Positions 15,984 to 25,902 of a stretch of DNA of 64,000 nucleotides are shown here, piece by piece. Both the position numbers and the translations under genes were made by a program. The notes beneath the pieces were generated by a model. It saw nothing but the letters and a program-made list of their open reading frames with translations, searched no databases and had not been told where the DNA came from. Numbering within the stretch: position 1 is the first letter of the stretch; every line of letters begins with the position of its first letter. This DNA is from Chryseobacterium aquifrigidense (GTDB lineage: Bacteria > Bacteroidota > Bacteroidia > Flavobacteriales > Weeksellaceae), in assembly GCF_006716485.1 (NCBI RefSeq), contig NZ_VFPD01000001.1, positions 396,760-460,759 of the forward strand, given 5' to 3'.

Positions 15984-18431
15984 TTGCAATACGCTCAAAT
16001 TGTCTTACCCCTAAACCTGAAAGGATCTTTCACTTATAAAGTTCCCGAAGAAATGATGTCTGAAATCCAGCCCGGAATGCGTGTTCTGGTACCGTTTGGC
16101 GGGAAAAAGATCTATACGGGAATTGTATTTGAGCTCCATGATAATGCTCCGGAAAACTTTGTGGCCAAAGAAGTTATCAGCATGCTGGATGATCAGCCGA
16201 TTCTGCCTCAGGAACAGATTGATTTCTGGAACTGGCTGTCAGAATACTACTTGTGCAGTCTTGGGGAAATCTACAGGTTTTCATTTCCTTCTTCTTTAAA
16301 ACTGGAAAGTGAAACCTATTTAAAATTAAAACCAGGAGCGATCATCGATTTTGAAAATCTGGATGTTAACGAAATGTATCTGGTTCAGGCATTGGAAGTT
16401 CGACAACTGATCAATCTGACGGATATTGAAGCATTTATTCCTAAAAAAGATATCATCAAAACCATCAATTCGCTTATTGATCTTCAGTATATTGAAATTG
16501 ATGAGAAAATTGCTGAAAAGTATAAAGCCAAAGAAGTGGCTTATGTAAGAATTAATGATGAGGTTTTGGCCAATCAAAATCTTACGGATATTCTTTTAAA
16601 ACTGAATAGAGCACAAAAGCAGAAAGATCTTTTCCTGCTTATTCTGGACAAACAGACGGAAAATCCTGATGTTCCCATTAAAAAATCGGAACTGTTTGAG
16701 GATGGTTACTTTGGAAGTTCCCACTTCAAACCTTTGGCGGATAAAGGTCTTGTGGAAGAATACTTCATGCAGAAAGACAGAATTGAAAGCTATGAAGGAG
16801 AAATTGAGGAGCTTGAAGAACTTTCCGAACAGCAGAAAACAGCAAAATCTGAAATTGATGAAGCTTTTGAAGAGGGGAAAAATGTTCTGCTTCATGGTGT
16901 TACTTCATCCGGGAAAACCCATATTTATTTAGAAAAAATAGATGAATGCATCCGCGACGGAAAGAATGTTCTGTTTTTACTTCCCGAGATTTCACTGACC
17001 AAGCAGATTACCCAAAGATTAGAGAAAAAATATGGCAGGCAGCTAGGTTTTTATCATCAGAAACTGACTGATTTTGAACGAGTGGAAGTATGGAGAAGAA
17101 TTAAGCAAAATGATATCCGCATTCTGATCGGGACCCGTAATGCTTTGTTTTTACCTTACCGTAATCTGGGGCTTATCGTAGTAGATGAGGAACATGATTC
17201 TGCCTACAGACCAAGAGAGGTTTCTCCTTATTTTAATGCTAAAGATGCGTCTCTGGTGTTAGGAAAGATGTATAAGGCCGGAGTTATTCTGGGATCGGCT
17301 ACTCCTTCTGTCGAAAGCTACTACAGCGCCCGGAAAGATAAGATGAAATATGTTTTCCTGAATGAAAGATTCGGAAATGTCAATCTGCCGGAATATGAGC
17401 TGATCAATTTCAAAGAAGCTCAGGAATCTAAAAAGGTTTCGGGAAACTTCTCTTTGAAACTCATTGAGGAGATTAAGAAAACGGTGGATGAAAAAAATCA
17501 GGCCATTGTTCTCCATAACCGTCGTGGTTATTCAAACGTTATAGAATGTGAAAGCTGTGGCTATGTGAACTACTGTTCGAATTGTGATGTGGTCATGACG
17601 TATCACAAAGCAGCAAATGAAATGAAATGCCACTACTGCGGACAAAGAGCTTCAAAACCGAAGACCTGCCCGAAATGCAATTCTGAAAAACTGAATGAAA
17701 GAGGAGTGGGCGTAGAGCAGATTCACGAAGAAGTTACCAGGCTGTTCCCTGAAAATGAAGTAGACAGAATGGATGTAGATTCCATGCGTAAAAAATTTGC
17801 CTACGAAAAACTGTACGAGAAGATTGAAGATCGAGAAACAGATATCATTGTAGGAACTCAAATGATTTCCAAGGGACTGGATTTTGATCATATTGAACTC
17901 GTTACCATTCCAAAAGCAGATTCCTTATTATATGTACAGGATTTCAGAGCAGAAGAAAGAGCGTATCAGCTGATCACACAGGTTTCAGGAAGGGCTGGAA
18001 GGGTTTCGGGAAAAGGGAGAATCCTTATTCAGACCTTTAATCCTGATCATTCCGTATTTCAGCTGATCAAGATGAATAATCCTGCAAAAATCTATAAATA
18101 TATCCTTACAGAGCGGCAGAAATTTCATTATCCGCCTTTCACCAAGCTGATCATGATTGAGCTGAAACATAGGAGAGAGGATAAAGCCGACCGTGCTTCT
18201 CAGTTTCTGGGTTCTATCCTCAGAAAATATCTTCCTGAAGAATGTGTTTTAGGTCCGGAAAGAGCACAGATTGCAAAACTGAATAACTTCTATCAGTTCC
18301 AGATTATGCTTAAGCTTCCCCGGGGAAAAAACTATGACAAATTCAAAAATATGGTTTTGATAAGTTTGAAAGAATTCGATGAAATCACTGCGTATCAAAG
18401 CATTAAAAAAGATGTTTTTGTTGATTTTTAA
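15984..18431 (+). CDS. priA: Primosomal replication restart helicase PriA
   Basis: This 815-residue protein begins with the usual Bacteroidota N-terminus (QYAQIVLPLNLKGSFTYKVP), which fixes the start at the TTG codon 15984; no in-frame ATG fits. Order: 3'-end-binding domain, winged helix, helicase core with Walker A GVTSSGKTHIY and DEEH box VVDEEHDSAYRP, then eight zinc-binding cysteines in the CESC, CSNC, CHYC and CPKC pairs (residues about 520-560), and the C-terminal helicase lobe with VSGRAGRVSGKGRILIQT. It reloads the replisome at stalled forks. Confidence 0.97.
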   Translation: MQYAQIVLPLNLKGSFTYKVPEEMMSEIQPGMRVLVPFGGKKIYTGIVFELHDNAPENFVAKEVISMLDDQPILPQEQIDFWNWLSEYYLCSLGEIYRFSFPSSLKLESETYLKLKPGAIIDFENLDVNEMYLVQALEVRQLINLTDIEAFIPKKDIIKTINSLIDLQYIEIDEKIAEKYKAKEVAYVRINDEVLANQNLTDILLKLNRAQKQKDLFLLILDKQTENPDVPIKKSELFEDGYFGSSHFKPLADKGLVEEYFMQKDRIESYEGEIEELEELSEQQKTAKSEIDEAFEEGKNVLLHGVTSSGKTHIYLEKIDECIRDGKNVLFLLPEISLTKQITQRLEKKYGRQLGFYHQKLTDFERVEVWRRIKQNDIRILIGTRNALFLPYRNLGLIVVDEEHDSAYRPREVSPYFNAKDASLVLGKMYKAGVILGSATPSVESYYSARKDKMKYVFLNERFGNVNLPEYELINFKEAQESKKVSGNFSLKLIEEIKKTVDEKNQAIVLHNRRGYSNVIECESCGYVNYCSNCDVVMTYHKAANEMKCHYCGQRASKPKTCPKCNSEKLNERGVGVEQIHEEVTRLFPENEVDRMDVDSMRKKFAYEKLYEKIEDRETDIIVGTQMISKGLDFDHIELVTIPKADSLLYVQDFRAEERAYQLITQVSGRAGRVSGKGRILIQTFNPDHSVFQLIKMNNPAKIYKYILTERQKFHYPPFTKLIMIELKHRREDKADRASQFLGSILRKYLPEECVLGPERAQIAKLNNFYQFQIMLKLPRGKNYDKFKNMVLISLKEFDEITAYQSIKKDVFVDF

Positions 18432-18496
18432 CAATTTTTAACAAACTTTACACTCTTTTATAAGGGGTCGGTGATCCGTTATATGACAATAATTTC

Positions 18497-18504
18497 TACT
18501 TTTG
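18497..18504 (+). promoter_or_regulatory. -7 promoter element of the PBP4-type gene
   Basis: TACTTTTG matches TAnnTTTG. It lies 88 bases before the start codon, giving a leader of roughly 85 bases. Confidence 0.55.
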
Positions 18505-18592
18505 GACGTTGATTAAGTGTTTGGCTCTTTTACCGAATGATTTAACCTTTCATTTTTTATAGAGTCAAAACTACAGAACAAAAAGAAGATAG

Positions 18593-20062
18593 ATGGTAAA
18601 TTTCAGAAAATATATTTCAAGTGCGGCGGTGTTGGCTTCTGGTCTTTTCCTGGCTCAATCTACCGTTTCTACCGTTCTCTATTCCCAGAATTATGACAAT
18701 CAGAAAAGCAGTTTAAATCTGCCTTCACCCGTTAGCACGATGGTGGAGAAAACTGTTTTGTCAGCAAAAGAACTGGTAGACATTAATGTAAACACAATGA
18801 TGGCGGATCCTGTGCTGAAAAATGCAACCTGGGGATTCGTAGTGTATGACCCGAAAACGAAGAAGGTCATTTCTTCGTACAACGAAAATACTCCTTTAGT
18901 ACCTGCTTCTACGACCAAATTACTGACAACGGAAACGGCTTTAAATATGCTGGGTGAAAATTACCGTTGGATGACTCAGCTGGAGTATTCTGGAACTATA
19001 GATGAAAACGGAGTTTTGAATGGAAATCTTTATGTAATAGGGAGCGGAGACCCTTCTTTGGGAACAAACAAAGCAGGTGCAGCATCTTATAGAGATATTA
19101 TTTCAGATTTCGTAGGCGGCGTTTCAAGAGAGGGAATCAAAAAGGTAAATGGTGATATTATCATTCAGACAGCGCTTTTCAAAGGCAATATTTCAGTGCT
19201 TCCGGAAAATGTTGTATGGTTGGAAAACAATAATTATTATTTGCCTGCAGGAAGTACCCGAGATATCAACCCGGCCAACGAAAAACTGATCGTTAAAAAA
19301 GGGGGTTTCTCTACAGAAAAGAAATTTTTCTACGTTTCCCCTTACAATCATCAGATGGTATATGCTGATAAATACGAAGGAAACGGAGTTTTAACAACCA
19401 AACTTCCTGATGCACCGGCTTATCTTGCCAACTCTTTCAGAACAACATTGGTAAAAAGCGGAATTCCTGTTACAGGAAAAGTAACTCCGAAAATGACCGA
19501 TGCAGCACCGGAAGGCAGAAAAATGCTTTCAGCATATAAATCTCCCACTTTAAATGATATTATTTATTATACCAATCAGCACAGTGATAACTCATTGGCA
19601 GAAGCATTGCTGAGAACTGTAGGATATCAGAAAATGGGTGACCAGACCTCAGAATCGGGAAGAATAGTGGTAACTAACCACCTGAAAGATGCAGGTTTTG
19701 ATATGACCGGACTTAACTACATTGACGGGAGTGGACTTTCAAGAAGTAATAACGTAACCCCTATTTCTCAGGTGAAGTTTCTTACTTCTCTGATGGATCA
19801 GAAGTACTACAGATCTTATCTGACTTCTCTGCCAATCGGCGGACAATCCGGAACATTAAAAAGAATGTTCAATGCAGGAGGGAACGGACAGGTTTTTGCT
19901 AAAACAGGAACTCTGAATAAAGTAAAAACATTAGCCGGTTATCTGAAAACCAATTCAGGAAAAACATTGGTTTTTTCTTTGATGGTGAATAATTATTCCG
20001 GATCGGTAGATATGGTGAAGAAAAGAATGGAAAAAATTCTTGAACCTGCACTGGATTTGTAA
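18593..20062 (+). CDS. dacB: D-alanyl-D-alanine carboxypeptidase/endopeptidase (PBP4, DacB type)
   Basis: This 489-residue periplasmic peptidase has a signal peptide (about residues 1-23) and the penicillin-binding triad: Ser106-x-x-Lys109 in PASTTKLLTTETAL, SDNSLAEALL, and KTGTLNKVKTLAGYL. The insert between the first two motifs is the long PBP4-type domain. The protein trims or cleaves peptidoglycan peptides. It is preceded by a consensus -7 element and followed by a strong terminator, so it forms a single-gene unit. Confidence 0.95.
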   Translation: MVNFRKYISSAAVLASGLFLAQSTVSTVLYSQNYDNQKSSLNLPSPVSTMVEKTVLSAKELVDINVNTMMADPVLKNATWGFVVYDPKTKKVISSYNENTPLVPASTTKLLTTETALNMLGENYRWMTQLEYSGTIDENGVLNGNLYVIGSGDPSLGTNKAGAASYRDIISDFVGGVSREGIKKVNGDIIIQTALFKGNISVLPENVVWLENNNYYLPAGSTRDINPANEKLIVKKGGFSTEKKFFYVSPYNHQMVYADKYEGNGVLTTKLPDAPAYLANSFRTTLVKSGIPVTGKVTPKMTDAAPEGRKMLSAYKSPTLNDIIYYTNQHSDNSLAEALLRTVGYQKMGDQTSESGRIVVTNHLKDAGFDMTGLNYIDGSGLSRSNNVTPISQVKFLTSLMDQKYYRSYLTSLPIGGQSGTLKRMFNAGGNGQVFAKTGTLNKVKTLAGYLKTNSGKTLVFSLMVNNYSGSVDMVKKRMEKILEPALDL

Positions 20063-20090
20063 AATTTTTTTATTTTATATATTATAACAG

Positions 20091-20121
20091 CCTTTTAATC
20101 ATGGATTAAAAGGTTTTTTTT
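20091..20121 (+). terminator. Intrinsic terminator after the PBP4-type gene
   Basis: Perfect 10-bp stem CCTTTTAATC/GATTAAAAGG, loop ATG, then eight T residues. Confidence 0.9.
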
Positions 20122-20145
20122 ATATTTGATTAAATTTTTCTAAAC

Positions 20146-22077
20146 ATGACAAAATTGTACCTTTTGGTGTTGGGATTTTTATTATCTCAGCAATTTTATG
20201 GCCAGAAGCAACGGCAGAATACGGATATGAAAGGATTAATCGAAAAAGAGAAAAAATCCTTCACCCAAAAGATGAATATCGGGAATATCAATCCCAATAC
20301 CCTGAATTACGACTTACAGTATCAGAGAATGGACGTCAGCCTGGATCCTGCGGTATATAATATTTCAGGTTCGGTAACTTCACATTTTAAACCTACACAA
20401 AGTATGGGAAGCATTTATTTTGATCTTTCCAATTCATTAACGGTTTCTCAGGTGAAATACCATGGGACTAACATTACAAGCTTTCAGCAGCTTCCTTCAA
20501 AAGAACTGAAAATTGATTTTCCTGCTTCCATTCCTGCCAATACATTAGATTCTCTTACGATTTATTATGCAGGAGCACCGTCTACAAGTAATGATGCTTT
20601 CAAAACTGCTCTTCAAAGCGGAACTCCGGTACTTTCTACTTTGAACGAACCTTATGGCGCTCAGGACTGGTTTCCGACAAAGCAAAGTTTAAATGATAAA
20701 ATTGAAAGATTTGATTTTAAAATTACCACTCCATCCAATTATAGTGTAGCTGCCAACGGAAAGCTGATGTCTGAAACTTTTCCTACAGGAAGTACCAAAC
20801 TTACTTTCTGGAGAACGATGTATCCTACACCGGCTTATCTGATCGCGCTGTCCATTACCAATTTTGTTAAGCTTAATGATACCATCGGAAATCCTCCTTT
20901 TCCTTTTGTGAATTATATTTATCCGTCTACGAATTCAAATGCCACCAGTATAGCCAATATAAACTGGACAAAGCAGGTGATGAATACTTTTGAAACCTAT
21001 TTTGGTTCTTATCCTTTCCGTAATGAAAAATATGGTCACATGGAGTTTATGTATGGAGGAGGAATGGAACATCAAACGATGTCTTCTATGGGAGGATGGA
21101 GCAAACAGCTGATTGCCCATGAGCTTACTCACCAATGGTTTGGTGACAAGGTAACCTGTGGCGCATGGAATGATATCTGGCTGAATGAAGGTTTTGCAAC
21201 TTTTGGAGAACATCTTGCCAACGAAAAGCTATTGATGACCAACACAGAATTTCTGAATTATTTACAAGGGCAGTCCAGCTACATTACTGCAAGTACAACA
21301 GGAAGTGTATATGTGCCGGATTCCGGACTTTCCAGCATCAATAGAATATTCGACAGCAGATTGTCTTACGCTAAAGGAGGATATGTACTGAGAATGCTGA
21401 AGTGGATCTTAGGTGATGCTGCATTTTATCAGGCACTTAAAGATTATCATGCGAGACCGAACCTGGCGTACAACTATGTGCGTACAGCTGATTTTAATGC
21501 TTCTTTGCTTCAGTCTACCGGAACAGATTTTACAGAATTTTTCAATGACTGGGTCTTTGGCGAAGGATATCCTACTTACACCATCAAGTGGATGCAGGGC
21601 GGAAATCAGGCTTTATTTAAAGTTTCTCAGATACAAAGCAGTGCTAATGTTAGCTTTTTTGAAATGCCTTTACCCATTAAAGTGACAGGAACTGCAGGCC
21701 AGACTGCTTATTTTGTCCTTAATAATACATCCAATAACCAAAGCTTTTTACAGTCGGTAACATTTCCTATTGCAAGTGTTCAGTTTAATTATGAATACCA
21801 GATTCTTGAGAAAAACTCCACGGTTGTTCAGGATAATACGTTAAGTGTTTCTTCTGTTGAGAAAGATGGTTTTGGCTTGTATCCGAATCCTGCAAAAAAT
21901 GAAATTAATCTGAAAGGTATTAATAAAGCAGTAGATTTTACAATTCACGCAATAGATGGAAAACTGGTTGGAAAAGGAATTTATCAGCCGGGTAAAGCGA
22001 TTGGAATAGCAGAATTGGTTCCGGGAGCTTATTTCATTACTATTGATGAAAAGAATATTAAATTTATCAAACATTAA
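20146..22077 (+). CDS. M1 family metallopeptidase with T9SS sorting domain
   Basis: This 643-residue protein has a signal peptide (LLVLGFLLSQQFYGQ), an aminopeptidase N-like beta domain, and the gluzincin core with His325-Glu326-His329 (HELTHQWFGD), Glu348 (NEGFATF) and GGGMEHQTMSSM. From about residue 565 a type A T9SS C-terminal domain begins (GLYPNPAKNEINLKG ... AELVPGAYFITI). It should be exported through the type IX system, then surface-bound or released. It cleaves N-terminal residues from peptides. The start follows the terminator of the preceding gene by about 25 bases. Confidence 0.94.
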   Translation: MTKLYLLVLGFLLSQQFYGQKQRQNTDMKGLIEKEKKSFTQKMNIGNINPNTLNYDLQYQRMDVSLDPAVYNISGSVTSHFKPTQSMGSIYFDLSNSLTVSQVKYHGTNITSFQQLPSKELKIDFPASIPANTLDSLTIYYAGAPSTSNDAFKTALQSGTPVLSTLNEPYGAQDWFPTKQSLNDKIERFDFKITTPSNYSVAANGKLMSETFPTGSTKLTFWRTMYPTPAYLIALSITNFVKLNDTIGNPPFPFVNYIYPSTNSNATSIANINWTKQVMNTFETYFGSYPFRNEKYGHMEFMYGGGMEHQTMSSMGGWSKQLIAHELTHQWFGDKVTCGAWNDIWLNEGFATFGEHLANEKLLMTNTEFLNYLQGQSSYITASTTGSVYVPDSGLSSINRIFDSRLSYAKGGYVLRMLKWILGDAAFYQALKDYHARPNLAYNYVRTADFNASLLQSTGTDFTEFFNDWVFGEGYPTYTIKWMQGGNQALFKVSQIQSSANVSFFEMPLPIKVTGTAGQTAYFVLNNTSNNQSFLQSVTFPIASVQFNYEYQILEKNSTVVQDNTLSVSSVEKDGFGLYPNPAKNEINLKGINKAVDFTIHAIDGKLVGKGIYQPGKAIGIAELVPGAYFITIDEKNIKFIKH

Positions 22078-22134
22078 AAAACAAAAGGTAAAGTACAAAA
22101 AATTACATTTACCCATAACAATTATACTATACCA

Positions 22135-22164
22135 AAAGAAGCTTTCAGATTTGAAAGCTTCTTT
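22135..22164. terminator. Convergent terminator between the M1 peptidase and cupin-like genes
   Basis: Perfect 13-bp stem AAAGAAGCTTTCA/TGAAAGCTTCTTT with a 4-base loop. It includes the stop codon of the minus-strand gene at 22145, so the last codons of that gene form one arm. Confidence 0.75.
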
Positions 22165-23023
22165 GTTTTCTTGCAGCTCTGGCACCTCGTTTTCTGGCTG
22201 TTTTCACTTTGTATTCAAACCATTTTTCTTTGAATATTTTACGCATCAGATTATCAAAATGTCTTGTGATGACTAAATTTTTGAAGCCACGCCATTTTTC
22301 AAGCGGACTTGACGGAAGTGCCCTTACTGATATGGAATAACCTTCTGTATCATATTGAATATAATGCCACCAGCCGGAAGGAATATAAAGCGTTTCTCCG
22401 GGTTGGATGACCGCTTCATACCCATTTAAATAAAGCAGCGCCGGATATTTTCTGTAATCAGAGTTTTTAATCTGAGTCAGACTGTGGAAGTTGTAGGGGA
22501 GTTTATACATGAAGTCGGACTGTTCCCAAGGAAAAAGCCATATTCTTTTGATTCCCTGAAACTGTGTGATAAAAACATGAGACATGTCAATATCAATATG
22601 ATTTCTGGTGACAGATCCTTCCCCTCCAAAAAACATAAAGGGCAGCCATTTCAGTATTTTACCATTTGTGACATCATTGTAGATGAGATCATTCTTTAAT
22701 TCTGGTTTTATTTTCAATAAATTAAATAAAAAAAGTCTGTGTTCGGTAGGAGCTGACTGAATCAGATCCAGATATTCCGAAAACGTAGTCTGTGCAATGG
22801 GGTCACTTGCCACCCTGTCCAGAGAATCAAGCTCACTGCCGTAGATATTCACCCTATGATCTCCTGCAATTTCTTTGAAATAGTCATAATTCCACTTTTT
22901 GAAAGCGGGACTTTCAGGATGAACAAAGTCTTCAATAATAACTGGAACTCCCGGCTTCATATGGTTGTTGATAAAGGTTTCTGAACTGGTCGTCTTTATT
23001 TTTTGTACCGGCTTTAATCTCAT
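22145..23023 (-). CDS. Cupin-like (JmjC-type) 2-oxoglutarate/Fe oxygenase family protein
   Basis: This 292-residue cytoplasmic protein has a cupin_8/JmjC fold. Candidate iron ligands are His142 and Asp144 in RNHIDIDMSHVF and His220 in PGETLYIPSGWWHYI. VPVIIEDFVHPESPAFKKW is the typical entry strand. Relatives hydroxylate protein side chains; the substrate here is unknown. The C-terminus is very basic (ARKRGARAARKQRSF). A perfect -7 element (TATATTTG on the minus strand, 23040-23047) lies 17 bases upstream. It is a single-gene unit. Confidence 0.88.
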   Translation of the reverse strand: MRLKPVQKIKTTSSETFINNHMKPGVPVIIEDFVHPESPAFKKWNYDYFKEIAGDHRVNIYGSELDSLDRVASDPIAQTTFSEYLDLIQSAPTEHRLFLFNLLKIKPELKNDLIYNDVTNGKILKWLPFMFFGGEGSVTRNHIDIDMSHVFITQFQGIKRIWLFPWEQSDFMYKLPYNFHSLTQIKNSDYRKYPALLYLNGYEAVIQPGETLYIPSGWWHYIQYDTEGYSISVRALPSSPLEKWRGFKNLVITRHFDNLMRKIFKEKWFEYKVKTARKRGARAARKQRSFQI

Positions 23024-23039
23024 ACGCTCGAATTTTAAG

Positions 23040-23047
23040 CAAATATA
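23040..23047 (-). promoter_or_regulatory. -7 promoter element of the cupin-like gene
   Basis: CAAATATA on the plus strand reads TATATTTG on the minus strand, a perfect consensus, 17 bases upstream of the start codon. Confidence 0.55.
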
Positions 23048-23181
23048 AATATTATCCTACTAAATTTGTAGACTAATAATGTTAAAAGTGAAAGCCCTGT
23101 CATTTTTTTAGAATTAAACTTATAAAAGGTTTTATTTTACTGCCTTTTTAGTAAATTAGCACATCTAAAAAATTACTAAAA

Positions 23182-24378
23182 ATGATCTCTGAAAAATACC
23201 TTCAACATTTACAGAACGAACTTCAGAATATTGAGAATGACGGACTTTACAAAAGAGAAAGAATCATCACTTCTCAGCAGAGTGCAGAAATAGAAGCTAA
23301 TGGAAAAAAGCTTTTGAACTTCTGTGCCAACAATTATCTGGGATTATCCAACCATCCGGAAGTGATGAAAGCTTCTCAGGATATGATTCAGTCTCACGGA
23401 TATGGAATGTCTTCTGTTCGTTTCATTTGTGGAACGCAGGATATTCACAAGGATTTGGAGAAAAAGATTGCTGATTTCTTAGGTCTTGAAGACACAATCC
23501 TTTACGCAGCTGCATTTGATGCCAACGGAGGTGTTTTTGAACCTCTGTTTACAGAAGAAGATGCTATTATTTCAGATGAACTGAACCACGCATCAATCAT
23601 TGATGGTGTTCGTCTTTGTAAAGCAGCGAGATACAGATATAAAAACAATAATATGGCGGATCTGGAAGCTCAGCTGATTGCCGCTTCTGAAAAAAATCAC
23701 CGTTTCAAAATTATCGTTACTGATGGAGTATTTTCAATGGACGGTATTGTTGCAGACTTAAAAGGAGTTTGTGACCTTGCCGATAAATATGATGCTTTGG
23801 TAATGGTGGACGACTCTCACGCAACAGGATTCATCGGGAAAACTGGCCGTGGAACTCACGAAGCTAATGAAGTAATGGGTAGAGTAGATATCATCACTTC
23901 TACCTTAGGAAAAGCTTTAGGAGGGGCGTTAGGAGGTTTTACTTCCGGTAAGAAAGAGATCATTGATATGCTGAGACAGCGTTCAAGACCTTATCTGTTC
24001 TCAAACTCTCTGGCACCTGGAATTGTAGGAGCTGCATTAAGAGTTTTGGATATGATTTCTGATGATACTTCTCTTCGTGATAAAGTAATGGAAAATGCAG
24101 AATACTTCAGAACGGAAATGAAAGCAAAAGGTTTCGATATTCCTGAAGGTGATGCTGCTATTGTTCCGGTAATGCTTTACGATGCACCACTTTCCCAGAA
24201 AATGGCAGAAAAGCTTATGGATGAAGGAATCTACGTAATCGGATTCTTCTATCCTGTAGTACCGAAAGGAAAAGCAAGAATCAGAGTACAGTTATCTGCG
24301 GCTCATACCAGAGAACATTTGGATAAAGCCATTGCTGCTTTTGAAAAGGTTGGAAAAGAATTAGGAGTTATTTCTTAA
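23182..24378 (+). CDS. kbl: Glycine C-acetyltransferase (2-amino-3-ketobutyrate CoA ligase)
   Basis: This 398-residue PLP enzyme of the alpha-oxoamine synthase family has the cofactor Lys244 in [13 protein letters not shown], the same number as in E. coli KBL, and the [18 protein letters not shown] stretch. It converts 2-amino-3-ketobutyrate and CoA to glycine and acetyl-CoA, the second step of threonine breakdown. The length is standard. No threonine dehydrogenase gene lies next to it. It is followed by a strong terminator. Confidence 0.95.
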   Translation: MISEKYLQHLQNELQNIENDGLYKRERIITSQQSAEIEANGKKLLNFCANNYLGLSNHPEVMKASQDMIQSHGYGMSSVRFICGTQDIHKDLEKKIADFLGLEDTILYAAAFDANGGVFEPLFTEEDAIISDELNHASIIDGVRLCKAARYRYKNNNMADLEAQLIAASEKNHRFKIIVTDGVFSMDGIVADLKGVCDLADKYDALVMVDDSHATGFIGKTGRGTHEANEVMGRVDIITSTLGKALGGALGGFTSGKKEIIDMLRQRSRPYLFSNSLAPGIVGAALRVLDMISDDTSLRDKVMENAEYFRTEMKAKGFDIPEGDAAIVPVMLYDAPLSQKMAEKLMDEGIYVIGFFYPVVPKGKARIRVQLSAAHTREHLDKAIAAFEKVGKELGVIS

Positions 24379-24409
24379 AATAAAAAAGTTCTACGTTTGT
24401 AGAATAAAA

Positions 24410-24445
24410 AACAGGATTTCTTATTTATAGAAATCCTGTTTTTTT
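24410..24445 (+). terminator. Intrinsic terminator after kbl
   Basis: Perfect 12-bp stem AACAGGATTTCT/AGAAATCCTGTT, 7-base loop, then a T-run. Confidence 0.9.
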
Positions 24446-24516
24446 ATGAAAAAAATATTCAGTGCTCTATTTTTTGTAATTAAATGAATGCTATTGCTGA
24501 ATAGATGATAATATAA

Positions 24517-24524
24517 TATATTTG
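24517..24524 (+). promoter_or_regulatory. -7 promoter element of the barrel protein gene
   Basis: TATATTTG is a perfect consensus 25 bases upstream of the GTG start at 24550, which supports that start. Confidence 0.55.
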
Positions 24525-24549
24525 GATCACTAATTCTAATAGCCGTTTT

Positions 24550-25200
24550 GTGAAAAAATATTTACTTCTTTTTGCTTTTTTTAGCTTTTTCAATACAATT
24601 TATGCTCAATCTAATGATTACAAATCCATACTTACTGTAAGTGCTTTTGCTCCTTTTCGTGATCAACGCTATAATATAGGGTATATGCAGAAAATAAATG
24701 AAAGATGGTGGGTGGGAAGCGAATTGGCCTATGGAACTGACAAAATAACTCCTGTAGATACTGGCAATTTTGAAGGGGAAAACAGGGTTTTTGAAATAAG
24801 ACCTGAAGTTTTTTACAGTCTGGCACCTCAATCAAGATTAAAGCATTTTGTATCAGCAGAAGTTTTCTATTTAAATCAAACAGGGAAAAATATTTCAGGA
24901 AAATATTATGACGAAAATGATGTTTATTATTCTTTTAGTTCAGCAGATTATAAAAGAACCAAATATGGACTAAATATCAACTACAGCATTTTGCTTCATA
25001 AAGAGTCTTCCTGGTTTGGCTTTATGCCTAAAATTGGCTTTGGTATCAGACAAAAAAATGTTTCTTATACTAATATGACAGGAAAGGCAGAAGAGTATGC
25101 TCCTGTAGATGGTCTTCCTTTTGATTATCATTCCAATCGGCAAGGCTCCAATTTGGGTTTCAATTTTAATGTTGATATGAAATTCATTTTCAAATTCTAA
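24550..25200 (+). CDS. Small outer-membrane beta-barrel protein
   Basis: This 216-residue protein starts at GTG (24550); no ATG gives a complete signal peptide. The signal peptide ends near FNTIYAQSND. The rest alternates short amphipathic strands rich in Tyr and Phe (RYNIGYMQKINERWWVGSEL, KYGLNINYSILLH, SWFGFMPKIGFGIRQ) and ends in a strand with terminal Phe (NVDMKFIFKF), as in outer-membrane barrels. No specific family is recognised. It is a single-gene unit with a consensus -7 element. Confidence 0.78.
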   Translation: MKKYLLLFAFFSFFNTIYAQSNDYKSILTVSAFAPFRDQRYNIGYMQKINERWWVGSELAYGTDKITPVDTGNFEGENRVFEIRPEVFYSLAPQSRLKHFVSAEVFYLNQTGKNISGKYYDENDVYYSFSSADYKRTKYGLNINYSILLHKESSWFGFMPKIGFGIRQKNVSYTNMTGKAEEYAPVDGLPFDYHSNRQGSNLGFNFNVDMKFIFKF

Positions 25201-25269
25201 AAAATATTGAATCTTTATTATTTTAAGCTAAAGATTTTAGATTAAATTCTCTTTTTTTCCGAAATAAAC

Positions 25270-25277
25270 TATCTTTG
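25270..25277 (+). promoter_or_regulatory. -7 promoter element of hemJ
   Basis: TATCTTTG matches TAnnTTTG and lies 16 bases before the start codon. Confidence 0.6.
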
Positions 25278-25293
25278 CAAACAAATTTTTAGG

Positions 25294-25845
25294 ATGCTGT
25301 ATACCATCATCAAAGCTTTGCATATTATCTTCATGGTAAGCTACTTTGCGGGAATTTTTTACCTCGTAAGGATTTTCGTTTACTATAAGGACACCGATGA
25401 ATTTCCGGAAGAAAAGAAAAAAATTCTGAGAGAGCAGTACACTTTTATGGCCAGAAGGCTGTGGAATATTATCACAGTTCCTGCCGGAGTAATCATGGCG
25501 GTGTGCGGATTGGTCATGATCTTTTTAAATACCGGGCTGATGAAAATGCCGTGGTTTCATTTGAAACTGACCTTCCTGATCGGACTTGCCATTTACCATT
25601 ACTGGTGTTGGAAAAAAGTCCTTCATTTAAAAGAATTACATGGGGATACACTGCCCATTGCCAATATCAAACTGAGACAGGCGAATGAAATAGCAACATT
25701 CATTCTGTTTCTGGTGGTATTTACCGTTATATTAAAATCAATGGTGATCGAATACTGGTGGCAATTAATTGCAGGATTTTTCGTTCTTGTATTTCTGATC
25801 ATGATGACTGTGAAACTGGTTAATAAAAATAAAAAAAACAAATAA
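25294..25845 (+). CDS. hemJ: Protoporphyrinogen oxidase HemJ family protein
   Basis: This 183-residue protein has four or five hydrophobic segments and the HemJ phrase IIKALHIIFMVSYFAGIFYLVRIFVYY at the N-terminus, with His10, which is heme-related in the family. NEIATFILFLVVFTVILK follows near residue 130. HemJ oxidises protoporphyrinogen IX late in heme synthesis. The length is in the usual range. It precedes gldF by 57 bases, which is probably incidental. Confidence 0.88.
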   Translation: MLYTIIKALHIIFMVSYFAGIFYLVRIFVYYKDTDEFPEEKKKILREQYTFMARRLWNIITVPAGVIMAVCGLVMIFLNTGLMKMPWFHLKLTFLIGLAIYHYWCWKKVLHLKELHGDTLPIANIKLRQANEIATFILFLVVFTVILKSMVIEYWWQLIAGFFVLVFLIMMTVKLVNKNKKNK

Positions 25846-25902
25846 TTGTAGAGTAGGTGTATGTCTTAAACATTCATCCTTTTTACATCTTACAAAAAAA
25901 CT